In this document: positions 7,297-16,446 of the stretch, one piece after another
How the letters are laid out: the number at the start of each line of letters is the position of its first letter
How positions within the stretch are numbered: position 1 is the first letter of the stretch
Source of the DNA: Umezawaea endophytica
GTDB lineage: Bacteria; Actinomycetota; Actinomycetes; Mycobacteriales; Pseudonocardiaceae
Direction: 5' to 3'
Assembly: GCF_025061645.1 (NCBI RefSeq)
Contig: NZ_JANYMP010000004.1
Span: 427,117 to 491,116, forward strand
Length of the DNA stretch: 64,000 bases
The notes under the pieces: generated by a model
The model's input: the letters and a program-made list of their open reading frames with translations, nothing else
The model's database searches: none
What the model was told of the DNA's origin: nothing
Translations under genes and position numbers: made by a program

Positions 7297-9636
7297 CTAG
7301 TCGGTGCCGCGGTGCGCGGGCCGCCTGCCGTGCGGCTGCCGCGGCGCGTCGCGGTGCGGCACGGGCGGGATCGGCACCGTGAGGTCCTTGCCCGCCTCCA
7401 CCACGATCGGTTCACCGTGGTGCTTCGTCCGGAACGGGCCGCCGGACACGATCCGATAGGTCACCGACTCGCGGCCGATCTCCACCGACAGCCGGGTCCC
7501 GCGCACGAACATGCGGAACGCCAAACGGTTCAGCGCGGGCGGGAGGCGCGGCGCGAACGTCACGTGCCCGTCGTGGTCGCGCATCCCGCCGAACCCGGCC
7601 ACGACCCCGTTCCACGCGCCCGCGAGCGACGCCATGTGCAGTCCGTTGTGGACGTTGTCGTGCAGGTCGTGCAGGTCCGTGAACGCCGCCTCGGCCAGGT
7701 AGTCGTAGGCGAGGTCCAGGTGGCCGACCTCGGCTGCCAGCACCGCCTGCGTGCTCGCCGACAGCGAGGAGTCCCGCACCGTCCTGGCCTCGTAGTAGGC
7801 GAAGTTGCGCGCCTTCTGCTCCGGGGTGAACGCGTCGCCGCGCAGGTGCATGGCGAGCACCAGGTCCGCCTGCTTCACCACCTGCGCCCGGTACAGGCCG
7901 AAGTACGGGTAGTGCAGCAGCAGCGGGTACTTCTCCGGCGGGGTCGCGCCGAAGTCCCACTCCGCGTGCTCGGTGAAGTCCTCCGACTGCTGGTGCACAC
8001 CGAGCAGCTCGTCGAACGGCAGCACCACGTGCTCGGCCGCGTCGCGCCAGTCCGCGACCTCCTCGACGTCCACCGCGAGCCGTTCGGCCACCTCGGGGTG
8101 CCGTTCGCACGCGGCGATGGCGGCACGCAGGTTCCGCTGCGCGATCAGGTTGGTGTAGACGTTGTTGTCCACGATGGCGCTGTACTCGTCCGGGCCGGTC
8201 ACGCCGTCGACGCGGAACCCGCCGTGCTGGTCGTGGTGCCCGAGCGACAGCCACAGCCTGGCCGTCTCCACGAGCAGCTCGACGCCCGACTCGCGCTCGA
8301 ACTCCCGGTCGTCGGTCGCGTCGACGTACTGGGCGGTGGCGTAGGCGACGTCACCGGAGACGTGCATGGCCGCCGTGCCCGCGGGCCAGTACGCCGAGCA
8401 CTCGGCGCCGTTGATCGACCGCCACGGGAACGCCGCGCCCCGCAGCCCCAGCACCTCCGCCCGTTCCTTGGCCTTGTGCAGGGTGGAGTGCCGCCACCGC
8501 AACGCGTCCCGCGCCGCCTCGGGCACCGTGTAGGTGAGCACCGGCAGCACGAACGTCTCGGTGTCCCAGAACGCGTGCCCGTCGTAGCCGGGCCCGGTGA
8601 GGCCCTTCCCCGGTATGGCGCGGGACTCACCGCGGGCGCCCGCCTGGATGATGTGGAACAGCGCGAACCGCACGGCCTGTTGGAGGCCCTCGTCGCCGTC
8701 CACGTGGATGTCCGCGACGTCCCAGAAGTCGTCCAGGAAGCGCCGCTGCTCCTCCAGCAGGCCCTCCCAGCCGGTCTGGAGCCCACCCGCCAGCGCGGCC
8801 TCCACCTGCGCGCGCAGGGCGGGCACCGACCGCTGCCCCGACCAGCCGTAGCCGAGGTACTTGGTCAACCGCAGCGTCTGCCCGGCCTTCATGTCCACGG
8901 CCGCGGTGAACCGGGCGAGGTGGTCCTCGACGTGGACGCCGGTGCGCATCCCGTCGTCCACCTCGATCTCGTGGTCCATCGCCGCGGCCATCCGCAGCCC
9001 GGACTTGCGCGCGTGGTGCACCAGGACGGCCCGGTTCTTCTCCGCGAACGCGAAGTCCGCCACCAGCGGGTCCTCCAGGGCGACGGCCACGCGCGGGTCG
9101 CTCTCGCCGCGCTCGACCGGCTCGTTGGCCAGCAGGTCGGACTGCACGACCAGTTGCGTGTCCTCGGCCACCTCGACCTCGTAGCGCACGGCCGCGACCG
9201 CGCGCTGGGTGAACGACACCAGCCGCTCGCTGCGCACCACCACGCGCTTGCCGGTCGGCGACACCCACTCGGTGCGCCTGCGCAGCGTCCCCGTCCGGAA
9301 GTCCAGCACCCGCTCGTGCTCCACGGCCCGCCCGTACCGCATGTCCAGCGGCTCGTCCTCGACCAGCAGCCGGATGATCTTGCCGTCGGTCACGTTGACG
9401 ACCGTCTGGCCCGCCTCCGGGTACCCGTACCCCGCCTCGCCGTAGGGCAGCGGGTGCTCCTCGTAGAAGCCGTTCAGGTACGTGCCGGGCAGCCCGCGCG
9501 GCTCACCCTCGTCCAGCGTGCCGCGCAGCCCGATGTGCCCGTTGGACAGGGCGAACGTCGACTCGGTCCGCCGCAGCTCGCCGACCGCCAGCCCGGACCA
9601 GCGCAACCGCCACGGCTCGACCACGTAGCCGCTCAC
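7297..9636 (-). CDS. Glycoside hydrolase family 65 disaccharide phosphorylase, 779 aa
   Basis: GH65 enzymes reversibly phosphorolyse alpha-glucosides such as maltose, trehalose, kojibiose or nigerose, giving beta-glucose 1-phosphate with inversion. The N-terminal beta-sandwich carries the typical ESTFALSNGHIGLRG start. The (alpha/alpha)6 barrel has GHAFWDTETFVLP and the catalytic-acid signature GPDEYSAIVDNNVYTN (Glu484, matching the known acid in maltose phosphorylase). HYPYFGLY and DSSLSAS motifs follow, and a small C-terminal beta domain ends the protein. Length is normal. The ATG overlaps the stop of the beta-phosphoglucomutase gene (ATGA), the classic pairing that turns beta-G1P into G6P. 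The exact sugar cannot be told from sequence alone. Cytosolic; no signal peptide. Confidence 0.93.
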   Translation of the reverse strand: MSGYVVEPWRLRWSGLAVGELRRTESTFALSNGHIGLRGTLDEGEPRGLPGTYLNGFYEEHPLPYGEAGYGYPEAGQTVVNVTDGKIIRLLVEDEPLDMRYGRAVEHERVLDFRTGTLRRRTEWVSPTGKRVVVRSERLVSFTQRAVAAVRYEVEVAEDTQLVVQSDLLANEPVERGESDPRVAVALEDPLVADFAFAEKNRAVLVHHARKSGLRMAAAMDHEIEVDDGMRTGVHVEDHLARFTAAVDMKAGQTLRLTKYLGYGWSGQRSVPALRAQVEAALAGGLQTGWEGLLEEQRRFLDDFWDVADIHVDGDEGLQQAVRFALFHIIQAGARGESRAIPGKGLTGPGYDGHAFWDTETFVLPVLTYTVPEAARDALRWRHSTLHKAKERAEVLGLRGAAFPWRSINGAECSAYWPAGTAAMHVSGDVAYATAQYVDATDDREFERESGVELLVETARLWLSLGHHDQHGGFRVDGVTGPDEYSAIVDNNVYTNLIAQRNLRAAIAACERHPEVAERLAVDVEEVADWRDAAEHVVLPFDELLGVHQQSEDFTEHAEWDFGATPPEKYPLLLHYPYFGLYRAQVVKQADLVLAMHLRGDAFTPEQKARNFAYYEARTVRDSSLSASTQAVLAAEVGHLDLAYDYLAEAAFTDLHDLHDNVHNGLHMASLAGAWNGVVAGFGGMRDHDGHVTFAPRLPPALNRLAFRMFVRGTRLSVEIGRESVTYRIVSGGPFRTKHHGEPIVVEAGKDLTVPIPPVPHRDAPRQPHGRRPAHRGTD

Positions 9637-10433
9637 CGGCGCCCGCCAAGGAGGTCGGCGAGGTCGTCCACGACCACGTCCGCGCCGTGCTGGACCAGCG
9701 CGTCGGCCTGGTTGCCCCGGTTCACGCCCACGACGTGCCTGAACGCGCCCGCCCGGCCCGCCTGCACGCCCGCCAGCGCGTCCTCGAACACGGCGGCCGA
9801 CGCGGGCGCGACCCCGAGCGCCTCGGCAGCGGCCAGGAAGGAGTCCGGGGCGGGCTTGCCCCTGAGCCCGTCCCGCGCGAGCACGACCCCGTCGATCCGG
9901 ACGTCCACGAACGCCGACAGGCCCGCCTTCTCCAGCACCAGCTCGCCGTTGGCGGACGCGGTCACGACGCCGATCGGCAGACCCGCCTCCCGCACGGCCT
10001 CCAGGTACCGCACCGAACCGGGGTACGGCGTGACCCCGTCACGGGCGATGATCGACTCCAGCAGCCGGTTCTTCAGGTTCCCGACGGCGTGGACGCTCCC
10101 GTGGCCGGGCTCGTCGTCCGGTTCGCCCTTCGGCAGGTCGACCTGCCGCGACTCCAGGAACTCCCGCACCCCTTCGTACCGGGGCCGGCCGTCGACGAAC
10201 CGCAGGTAGTCGGACTCCGTGAACGGCGAGAACCCGGCCCCGTCCCGTTCGCGCAGGAAGTCGTCGAACGTCTTCTTCCACGCCCGCTGGTGCACAGCGG
10301 CGGTGCTGGTCAACACCCCGTCCAGGTCGAACAGCACGGCGGTGATGCCCGCGGGCAACCCGACGGCCCCCGCGCCCTGCTCGCTCACGACCCCGGCAAC
10401 CTTCGCCGTGACGACCTCGCGCCCACTCGTCAC
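9633..10433 (-). CDS. pgmB: Beta-phosphoglucomutase family HAD enzyme, 266 aa
   Basis: A HAD-superfamily phosphotransferase converting beta-glucose 1-phosphate to glucose 6-phosphate. It has the nucleophile motif LFDLDGVLT, a helical cap (about 50-140) with DGRPRYEGV, motif II VVTAS, the Lys of GLRGKPAPDSF, and motif III VFEDALAGVQAG. The GTG start at 10433 is supported by GAGGGG 7 nt upstream; it gives an N-terminal extension of about 30 residues before the core. It is translationally coupled to the GH65 phosphorylase, so the pair is a phosphorolytic disaccharide-salvage unit. No transporter or regulator of this unit is seen nearby. A sugar-phosphate phosphatase activity is an alternative. 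Confidence 0.88.
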   Translation of the reverse strand: MTSGREVVTAKVAGVVSEQGAGAVGLPAGITAVLFDLDGVLTSTAAVHQRAWKKTFDDFLRERDGAGFSPFTESDYLRFVDGRPRYEGVREFLESRQVDLPKGEPDDEPGHGSVHAVGNLKNRLLESIIARDGVTPYPGSVRYLEAVREAGLPIGVVTASANGELVLEKAGLSAFVDVRIDGVVLARDGLRGKPAPDSFLAAAEALGVAPASAAVFEDALAGVQAGRAGAFRHVVGVNRGNQADALVQHGADVVVDDLADLLGGRR

Positions 10434-10516
10434 TCCCGCGCCCCTCCGTCGAAAGATGGTCCGACCGGACTACCCGGACCGCTCCAGGTTGAACCACGGC
10501 GGGGGAGCGCGCCATC

Positions 10517-12931
10517 TCAGCAGACCGGACCGAGTTCGACGCCACCCAGCCGGTCCCGGCGCTCGTCGGGGTCGAAATCGCCCACCAGACCGCACAACGA
10601 GCGGGCCCACCCGTCCGGTTCCACCCCCAGCAGGACGATCGCGCCGTCCTGCCGCACGGCCACCGCCGAACCCGGCCCCACCCCGACGACACCGGAGGCG
10701 ACCTCGAACGGGTTGACCGGCACCAGTGAGTGGTCGTCGAACTCGCCGATCAGCGCACCTCCTCGCCGGTCCCACACCAGCAGGCGCGTCCCGCCCGAGT
10801 AGTCGCGGCTGGGCAGCACCTGCTGGAGGACGACGTCACCCCGCGCGGCGAAGGAGAGGACGCTGCCCGCGACCCCGCTGCCCGCGCCACCCCGCAGCGG
10901 CGTCCGCTGCCCGGTGGTCATGTCGACCACCTCGTCGTCGAGCGCCACGAACCGGCCGTCGTCGCTGACCGCGATGCCGGTGGGCGCGGCCTCCACCCTG
11001 CTCTCACCGACAGGCGCCCCGCTCGACGTCCAGCTCGTCAGACGACCGCCGCCGCTCTGGTCGGCCACCAGCACCGCCCCGGCCCCGCCGGGTGGCGTCC
11101 CGATGAGCCCCGCGCCGATGTCCTCGGACACCCGGCGCGTCCCGTCCGGCAGCACGGCGGTGAGCGCGCCCGCCGCGTCGACGACCGTGACGACACCACC
11201 GACCTGACCGGTGAACGCCTTGGCGACGTCGACCGGATCACCGCTCGCAGGCTCGGATCCGAGCACGTGGAAGGACTCCGAGTCGCGCACCACGACCTCG
11301 CCGCCGGACCGGATCGCGAACCGCCTGCCGTCGGGGCTGAACGCGGCGACCGGCGGGCTGAACGTCCCGGCGAACGCCTCGGTCGTCGGGAACGTCCCGA
11401 CCTGGCCGCGCTCGTCCACCCGCCACAGCTCGACCACCCCGGTCCTGACCACCAGCAGCCGACGCCCGTCCGGACTCGGCAGGAGCTGCGGCGCGTCCCC
11501 CGCCACGGGACCCGCCAGGACGTCGGACCTCAGGTCGGCCCGCGTCCGCAGGGTGAGCACGTTGCCGTGGACGTCCACGGCGGCGGCCACCGCACCGTCG
11601 TCGGACACCACGACACCGACGACCACGTCCGGCAGTTCCGCGAGCACCTCGACCGGCGTGGATCCCGCGTCCAGCAGGGAGATCCGCCCGTCGTCGTCCC
11701 CGCGAACGATCGACCGCCCGTCACGCGACGTGGCGGTCGTACTCCCCGGCGCCTGCTCGGACGGCGGCGCCGGACTGCTGGACAGCCGCGTCCGCGTCGC
11801 GACGTCCCACACCTCCACCGTGTCGGCGGTGCTCACGGACACCGTCGCGCCGTCGTCACCGAACCGCAGCGCGGGCCCCAACCGATCGGAGTTGCCGGGC
11901 GCCTCACCGAGCGCTCCCAGCTCACGCCCGCTCGCCACCTCCCACAACCGCACACCACCCGTCCAGCGCGCACCGACCGCCAGCACAGCACCATCCGGAC
12001 TGAGCGCGACCGTTCCGGGCAACCCGGTGTCGACCTTCCGCCCAGCACCCCCGGCGGTGAGCGCGGGCTCCTGCACCAGGTGGCGCACGTGGTGCCGATT
12101 CCGGTCCAGCGCCCGCAGAACCCCTTGCCGCGCCTGCTCCGCGGCCGGGTCCAACCGGTAAGCGGCGAGCGCCAACCGCGCGGACAGCACCGGATCCCGA
12201 TCAGCCAACGCGTCCGCCTCGGCCGCGAACGCCCGAACACTGGCCGCGGTGGCCTGCCGCACCGCCTCATCCCGCTGCCGCACGGCGAACACCCCGAGCA
12301 GCGCGGACACCACCAACAACACCACGAGCGCCACGACAGCCGCCGCCCGAACCCGATTCGCCCTCCGATGCCGAACGATGTCGACGCTGTCCAACTCATC
12401 GGGCGGAACACCGTGCACCGGCGACGCCACCTTGCACACCACAGCCCGGAACACCGCGTTACGCAGCGACAACTGCACCCCACGCCGAGCCCCGTCCAAC
12501 CGCACCCACAACGGCTCGTCGACGAACCACCCGCTCAACTGCCGGGGCAACGCGGTGGTGACCGCCCAATCAAAGTCGCGGGAAACCCCGTCCCACGCCA
12601 CATCCCCGTCGGTCACCACGATCAGGAACGAAGAAGGATCACTGCGCTCCCGCCGGAACAAGACTTCTTTGGCCACCCACTCCGACGCCGCCGACTCACG
12701 AGACGCGACGAGCAGGAAGAACCGCGACCCACTCAACCCCTGCGTGATCGCAGTCCACAGATGCGGATTGGCAGCAAGACTCGTGTCATCCCGAAACACC
12801 CGCAACGCCCGCACCTGGAACCACCGCTTGGCCAACCGGTGCAACCCCTGCTGAAGCGCCACAGCCACCGGCCGATCAGCCAGATGACTGTAGGAGATGA
12901 ACACATCATGCCCAGACGCCGAGGAAGCCAC
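10517..12931 (-). CDS. TIR-domain membrane protein with WD40-like propeller, 804 aa
   Basis: The N-terminal TIR domain (about 6-150) has the strand-A motif DVFISYSH, a BB-type region VFRDDTSLAANP and the SEWVAKEVLFRRE helix that holds the NADase glutamate in active TIRs. A basic linker (HRRANRVR) leads to one membrane segment (AAVVALVVLLVVSALLGVFAV), a helical region with DPVLSARLALAAYRLDP, and about 500 residues of WD40-like blades (ALSPDGAVLAVGARW; AAFSPDGRRFAIRS). The start is chosen at GTG 12931, because GGAGGG sits 6 nt upstream and the homologous part begins there, not at the ATG at 12988. Such TIR-propeller proteins are common in actinomycetes and are suspected sensors or defence proteins. 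It lies 83 bp upstream of the sugar phosphorylase genes and may share their transcript. Confidence 0.85.
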   Translation of the reverse strand: MASSASGHDVFISYSHLADRPVAVALQQGLHRLAKRWFQVRALRVFRDDTSLAANPHLWTAITQGLSGSRFFLLVASRESAASEWVAKEVLFRRERSDPSSFLIVVTDGDVAWDGVSRDFDWAVTTALPRQLSGWFVDEPLWVRLDGARRGVQLSLRNAVFRAVVCKVASPVHGVPPDELDSVDIVRHRRANRVRAAAVVALVVLLVVSALLGVFAVRQRDEAVRQATAASVRAFAAEADALADRDPVLSARLALAAYRLDPAAEQARQGVLRALDRNRHHVRHLVQEPALTAGGAGRKVDTGLPGTVALSPDGAVLAVGARWTGGVRLWEVASGRELGALGEAPGNSDRLGPALRFGDDGATVSVSTADTVEVWDVATRTRLSSSPAPPSEQAPGSTTATSRDGRSIVRGDDDGRISLLDAGSTPVEVLAELPDVVVGVVVSDDGAVAAAVDVHGNVLTLRTRADLRSDVLAGPVAGDAPQLLPSPDGRRLLVVRTGVVELWRVDERGQVGTFPTTEAFAGTFSPPVAAFSPDGRRFAIRSGGEVVVRDSESFHVLGSEPASGDPVDVAKAFTGQVGGVVTVVDAAGALTAVLPDGTRRVSEDIGAGLIGTPPGGAGAVLVADQSGGGRLTSWTSSGAPVGESRVEAAPTGIAVSDDGRFVALDDEVVDMTTGQRTPLRGGAGSGVAGSVLSFAARGDVVLQQVLPSRDYSGGTRLLVWDRRGGALIGEFDDHSLVPVNPFEVASGVVGVGPGSAVAVRQDGAIVLLGVEPDGWARSLCGLVGDFDPDERRDRLGGVELGPVC

Positions 12932-13165
12932 AACGATCCCTCCGAAGACCCCTACAGTCTCCGCCCACCCAGCACACCAGCCAAGCACCTACACAGCGAG
13001 CACAGCCTTCCCCCACACGCCACTAGACCAAAAGCACGCAACGTTCCCCGCCAGCAGGATTCTCTTTCCCTTCTTCCCCCTACCTTCCCCCGCACGCAAC
13101 GCAACCGAACGCCCGCAACCACTCCGCCACACACCCCCTCCGCCGCCCCGATCCGAAGCGCCCTC
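12932..13165. other. Intergenic stretch without a gene
   Basis: Runs from the TIR start to the long inverted repeat. It is pyrimidine-rich on the plus strand and lower in GC than its surroundings. A 103-codon minus frame across it reads into the inverted repeat and has no protein-like composition, so it is not called. It probably holds the TIR promoter. Confidence 0.5.
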
Positions 13166-13224
13166 ATCGTTGATCTTGGTTTGTCAAGGCATCTTTCCCG
13201 CCTTGACAAACCAAGATCAACGAT
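13166..13224. repeat. Long perfect inverted repeat, 25-bp arms with 9-bp spacer
   Basis: The arms 13166-13190 and 13200-13224 are exact reverse complements; the spacer is ATCTTTCCC. The arms contain TTGATCTTGGTTTGTCAAGG and are much more AT-rich than the surroundings. It lies between the stop of the MhpD-like gene and the TIR gene, both on the minus strand. It could end the catabolic transcript, but the arm length and composition also fit a dispersed palindromic repeat or the footprint of a small mobile element. Confidence 0.8.
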
Positions 13225-13354
13225 CGAGACAATCGCGCGAGCGGGGTGGCGGAGGCCCCCCAACCCCCAACGCGCCCATCTCCACCCGTCGCCCCACCCG
13301 CAGCACCTCGATCATCACATCGTGCCGATGCCGCCCAACCCGATCACGGCCACC

Positions 13355-14140
13355 TCACGACAAACCTCCGGTGAACAGCGCCGCCACGTCGCCGAGTCCG
13401 CCGATGTGCGCGCGGAAGTGGTCACCAGGCGCCACCGGCACCATCGGCCCGAGCGCGCCGGACAGCACGACCTCACCGGCCCGCAGCGGTCGGCCCCGGT
13501 CGCGGGCGGTCGTCGCCAGCCAGGCGACGGCGAGCAGCGGGTCGCCGAGGCAGTCGGCGCCCGTCCCCTTGGACACGATCTCGTCGCCGCGGCTCATGGT
13601 CATGGCGCACGACACCAGGTCCAGGCCGTCCAGCGGCACGGGGTCGGGGCCGAGCACGAACAGCCCGGACGAGGCGTTGTCGGCGACGGTGTCGACGATG
13701 CCGATGTCCCAGCCCGCGATCCGGCTGTCCACGACCTCCAGCGCGGCGACCACGTGCCCGGTCGCGGCGGCGACCTCCACCGGCCCGATCACGTCGTCGA
13801 TGAGGTCGTGGGCCAGCACGAACGCGATCTCCGCCTCGATCTTCGGCTGGAGCAGGCGGGTGATGTCGACGGGGACGCCGTCGGGGCACACCATGTCGTC
13901 CAGCAGGAAGCCGAAGTCGGGCTGGTCGACGCCGAGCTGCTTCCGCACGGCGGGGTTGGTGAGCCCGATCTTGCGCCCGACGACCACCGAGCCGGTCGCG
14001 ACCCGCTCGGACACCCACGTCGACTGGACCGCGTACGCCGCGGTCACGTCACCGACGGGCAGCAGGTCGCGGACCGGGGGACAGGGGCGGTGACCCGCCC
14101 GCGCCGACGCCAGCCGGAGGTAGGCCTCGGTCGCGGTCAC
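13355..14140 (-). CDS. mhpD: 2-keto-4-pentenoate hydratase (MhpD-like), 261 aa
   Basis: Hydrates 2-hydroxypenta-2,4-dienoate to 4-hydroxy-2-oxovalerate, the step after ring-cleavage product hydrolysis. The fumarylacetoacetase-like fold is visible through VGRKIGLTNPAVRKQLGV, the metal-site motif KIEAEIAFVL, ALEVVDSRIAGWDI and DPLLAVAWLA. Length is normal. It starts with GTG one base after the stop of the dioxygenase gene. It is the last gene of the minus catabolic operon; no MhpE aldolase or MhpF dehydrogenase follows, so the end of the pathway must be encoded elsewhere. Confidence 0.9.
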   Translation of the reverse strand: MTATEAYLRLASARAGHRPCPPVRDLLPVGDVTAAYAVQSTWVSERVATGSVVVGRKIGLTNPAVRKQLGVDQPDFGFLLDDMVCPDGVPVDITRLLQPKIEAEIAFVLAHDLIDDVIGPVEVAAATGHVVAALEVVDSRIAGWDIGIVDTVADNASSGLFVLGPDPVPLDGLDLVSCAMTMSRGDEIVSKGTGADCLGDPLLAVAWLATTARDRGRPLRAGEVVLSGALGPMVPVAPGDHFRAHIGGLGDVAALFTGGLS

Positions 14141-14141
14141 G

Positions 14142-15071
14142 TCAGCGCACCTCGAAACTCGTGCCGATGCCCATCCCGGTGATCCACTCCGGGACGGGCT
14201 CGTAACTGGTCCACCGCAGGGGTTCTCCGACGGCGGCCTGGCCGATCAGCCACGCGCGGACCTCGTGCCCGCCGCTGCCGGCGTTGTCCTCCAGCGCCGC
14301 GTCGCCCAGCGCCGTGATCGGCGTCGAGTCCGCCGCTTCGAGCTGCTTGAGGAACCAGTCGTCCCACTCGGCGTTGACGCGGGCGTTCGGGTTGCCGCCC
14401 ATCGCCCGCACGCGCGGCTCCCGCGCGGCGGCGAACGCGTGCACGTCCTTGCGGCCGTGGATGACCGACGCGCGCTTCTCGCCGTCCACCTCGCGCGGAT
14501 CGTTGGACGGCAGCCAGTGCGACAGCCCGCCGCTGGCCACGACCAGCACCCGCCCGTCGAACGCCGACGAGCGGATCGCCTCGCCCAGCGCCACCCCGAG
14601 CCGCACGCAGCGCTCCATGCTCGGCAGCGGCGGCGCGGCCGTGTTGACCACCAGCGGCACCAGGGGGATCGGCGAGCCGCCGGACACCATGTCGTAGCTC
14701 TGCACCACGCCGTGGTCGACCGTGAGGGAGTACGACAGGGACAGGTCGAACCCGTCGTCCGCGAGCCCGTCGCGGATCGACCACGCGAGCTGCGAGGCCA
14801 CCGGCAGCGGGCCGGAACGGCTGTCGAAGTCGCCGAAGCCGATGGCCTCCTCCACGCCCAGCACGAACGGCGGCATCACGTCGTAGAAGTTGGCGTGGAA
14901 GTGGTCCGGCCCGATGACGACGATCGCGTCGGGGGCCAGTTCCGCCACGGCCCGCGCCACCCGCTCGGTGTCGGCCAGGAACGTGCCGCCGGGCTGCGAC
15001 GCGTCGGTCGGCGGGGTCATGGTGGCGAAGGGGGAGTGGGACATGCCCACGAAGCCGATGATCTCGCTCAT
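14142..15071 (-). CDS. mhpB: Class III extradiol dioxygenase, MhpB-like, 309 aa
   Basis: A LigB-type iron enzyme that cleaves a catechol ring meta to the hydroxyls. It resembles 2,3-dihydroxyphenylpropionate 1,2-dioxygenase throughout: GMSHSPF near the start, PDHFHANFYDVMPPF, VDHGVVQSYDM, VVASGGLSHWLP and PEWITGMG near the end. Histidines in these motifs are the expected Fe ligands and acid/base residues. The ATG at 15071 overlaps the stop of the hydrolase gene (ATGA), so start and coupling agree. The true substrate may be another 3-substituted catechol, since the hydroxylase partner is not the usual MhpA. Confidence 0.92.
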   Translation of the reverse strand: MSEIIGFVGMSHSPFATMTPPTDASQPGGTFLADTERVARAVAELAPDAIVVIGPDHFHANFYDVMPPFVLGVEEAIGFGDFDSRSGPLPVASQLAWSIRDGLADDGFDLSLSYSLTVDHGVVQSYDMVSGGSPIPLVPLVVNTAAPPLPSMERCVRLGVALGEAIRSSAFDGRVLVVASGGLSHWLPSNDPREVDGEKRASVIHGRKDVHAFAAAREPRVRAMGGNPNARVNAEWDDWFLKQLEAADSTPITALGDAALEDNAGSGGHEVRAWLIGQAAVGEPLRWTSYEPVPEWITGMGIGTSFEVR

Positions 15072-15946
15072 GACGGGTCCACCGCGAGGACGAGGAAGTC
15101 GTGGTGGACGCGCAGGTACTCCGCCGGCTTCTCCCACTGCGGCCAGTGCCCGGCGTCGGCGATCACGTGCAGCCGTGCGTCCGGCAGCCACTCCAGCAGC
15201 ATGTCCGCCTCGTCGAGCCCGCCCGTGGGGTCGTGCTCGGTCCACAGCAGCAACGTCGGTGCGGTCACCTTGCCGACCCACGACGGGTCCCAGGCGAAGT
15301 CCTTGCGCACCACCGGATCCTGGAGGACCAGCGTGTTCTCGATGGCCTGGGTGAAACCGGGGCGGCTGTACACCGCGCGCCGCAGGTTCACCAGCTCGTC
15401 GGTCACCATCTCCTTGTGGTGGAACAGGAACTCGACGCGGCGGCGCACGGTCTCGTCGCTCGGGTCCTGCACCGCGGCCCTGGTGCTGTCGCGCATCCGC
15501 TCCATCACCGTGGGCTTGTTGGCGATGTTCCCCGGCGTGTTCAGCACGAGCCTGTCGACCCGCTCCGGGTGGTGCGCCGCCGTCCACGCCACGACCCAGC
15601 CGCCCAGCGACTCGCCGGACAGGTGCGCGGAGTCGATGCCGAGCGCGTCCATCAGGCCGAGCAGGTGCGCGGACAGCACGTCGATCGTGTACGGGAAGTC
15701 CGGCAGGTCCGACCAGCCGTGGCCGACCATGTCGTAGGCGGTGACGCGGAACTGGGTCGCCAGCCCCGCGATGTCGCGGGCGTAGGCCTCCAGGTGACCG
15801 CCGGTCCCGTGCAGCAGGACCAGGTCCGGCCCGGACCCGGCCTGGAGCACCCTCGTGCGGACGCCGTCGACGTGCACGTGGCGGAGCTGGTGGTCGACGT
15901 CGGCCAGCTCACCCCAGACGCTGATGTGCTCGGGCAGGGCGCTCAT
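15068..15946 (-). CDS. mhpC: Alpha/beta hydrolase, MhpC-like ring-cleavage product hydrolase, 292 aa
   Basis: Cleaves the C-C bond of the 2-hydroxy-6-oxodienoate made by the dioxygenase. Visible are the oxyanion region VLLHGTGGH, the nucleophile elbow GESLGGW, the acid region LLLWTEHDPTGG and the final histidine in IADAGHWPQWEKP. The ATG at 15946 has GGAGGAG upstream inside the end of the cupin gene, and the two genes overlap by ATGA. Length and motifs fit the meta-cleavage hydrolases; the context (dioxygenase and hydratase downstream) supports this over a general esterase. Confidence 0.9.
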   Translation of the reverse strand: MSALPEHISVWGELADVDHQLRHVHVDGVRTRVLQAGSGPDLVLLHGTGGHLEAYARDIAGLATQFRVTAYDMVGHGWSDLPDFPYTIDVLSAHLLGLMDALGIDSAHLSGESLGGWVVAWTAAHHPERVDRLVLNTPGNIANKPTVMERMRDSTRAAVQDPSDETVRRRVEFLFHHKEMVTDELVNLRRAVYSRPGFTQAIENTLVLQDPVVRKDFAWDPSWVGKVTAPTLLLWTEHDPTGGLDEADMLLEWLPDARLHVIADAGHWPQWEKPAEYLRVHHDFLVLAVDPS

Positions 15947-16446
15947 GAGGTCTCCTCCTTGAAGCGGGCGCGGGCCTCCGCGAGGGTCGCCAGGCCCGCG
16001 CTCTGCCGCCGTCCGACGCCGAGTGCGTTGAGCAGTCGGGAGTTCTCGATGGTCAGGAACTCGACCGGGTGTTCGGTGGAGTCGTTGTAGTGCCGGTGCC
16101 AGGTCCACGGCGGCGTGTAGACGAAGTCGCCGGTGGACCAGCTCTCGGTCTCGTCCTCGACCTCGCTGTGCCCGTCGCCGGAGATGACGTAGTGCACCGT
16201 CTCGTGGTGGTGGCGCTGCATGTCGGACGTGAGGCCCGGCGGGATGGTCTGGCGGAAGATCTCGAACGTCGCGGTCGGCAGCTTCCCCGCGATGGACAGC
16301 GTCGTCGGGTTGTGGACCTGCGCGGCGGGCAGCGTCTCCAGTTCCGCCGCCCGCACGACCACCGGCCGCAGCGTGCTCGGCCGCACCGTGTCGGCGATGG
16401 CGCCGAGGAACTCGGCCATGCTGAAGTCCGGTCCGGACTGGGCCAT
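15943..16446 (-). CDS. Cupin-domain protein, 167 aa
   Basis: A single cupin barrel with a metal-site first motif (QRHHHETVHYVISGDGHSEVED) and a second motif (GDFVYTPPWTWHRHYND). It resembles one half of gentisate dioxygenase-like cupins. Three consecutive histidines plus the downstream His suggest a bound metal. It overlaps its neighbours on both sides (TGATG with the SDR stop, ATGA with the hydrolase) and is therefore an integral member of the catabolic operon. It could be a dioxygenase, an isomerase or a decarboxylase acting before ring cleavage; the sequence does not decide. Confidence 0.82.
   Translation of the reverse strand: MAQSGPDFSMAEFLGAIADTVRPSTLRPVVVRAAELETLPAAQVHNPTTLSIAGKLPTATFEIFRQTIPPGLTSDMQRHHHETVHYVISGDGHSEVEDETESWSTGDFVYTPPWTWHRHYNDSTEHPVEFLTIENSRLLNALGVGRRQSAGLATLAEARARFKEETS

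Noticed and set aside
7228-10209. 993-codon open frame on the plus strand
   Set aside because: It lies opposite the clear GH65 and beta-PGM genes and has the His/Arg/Val-rich composition of an antisense shadow.
12952-13263. 103-codon minus frame upstream of the TIR gene
   Set aside because: It reads through the long inverted repeat and is Arg/Gly/Cys-rich without a ribosome site.
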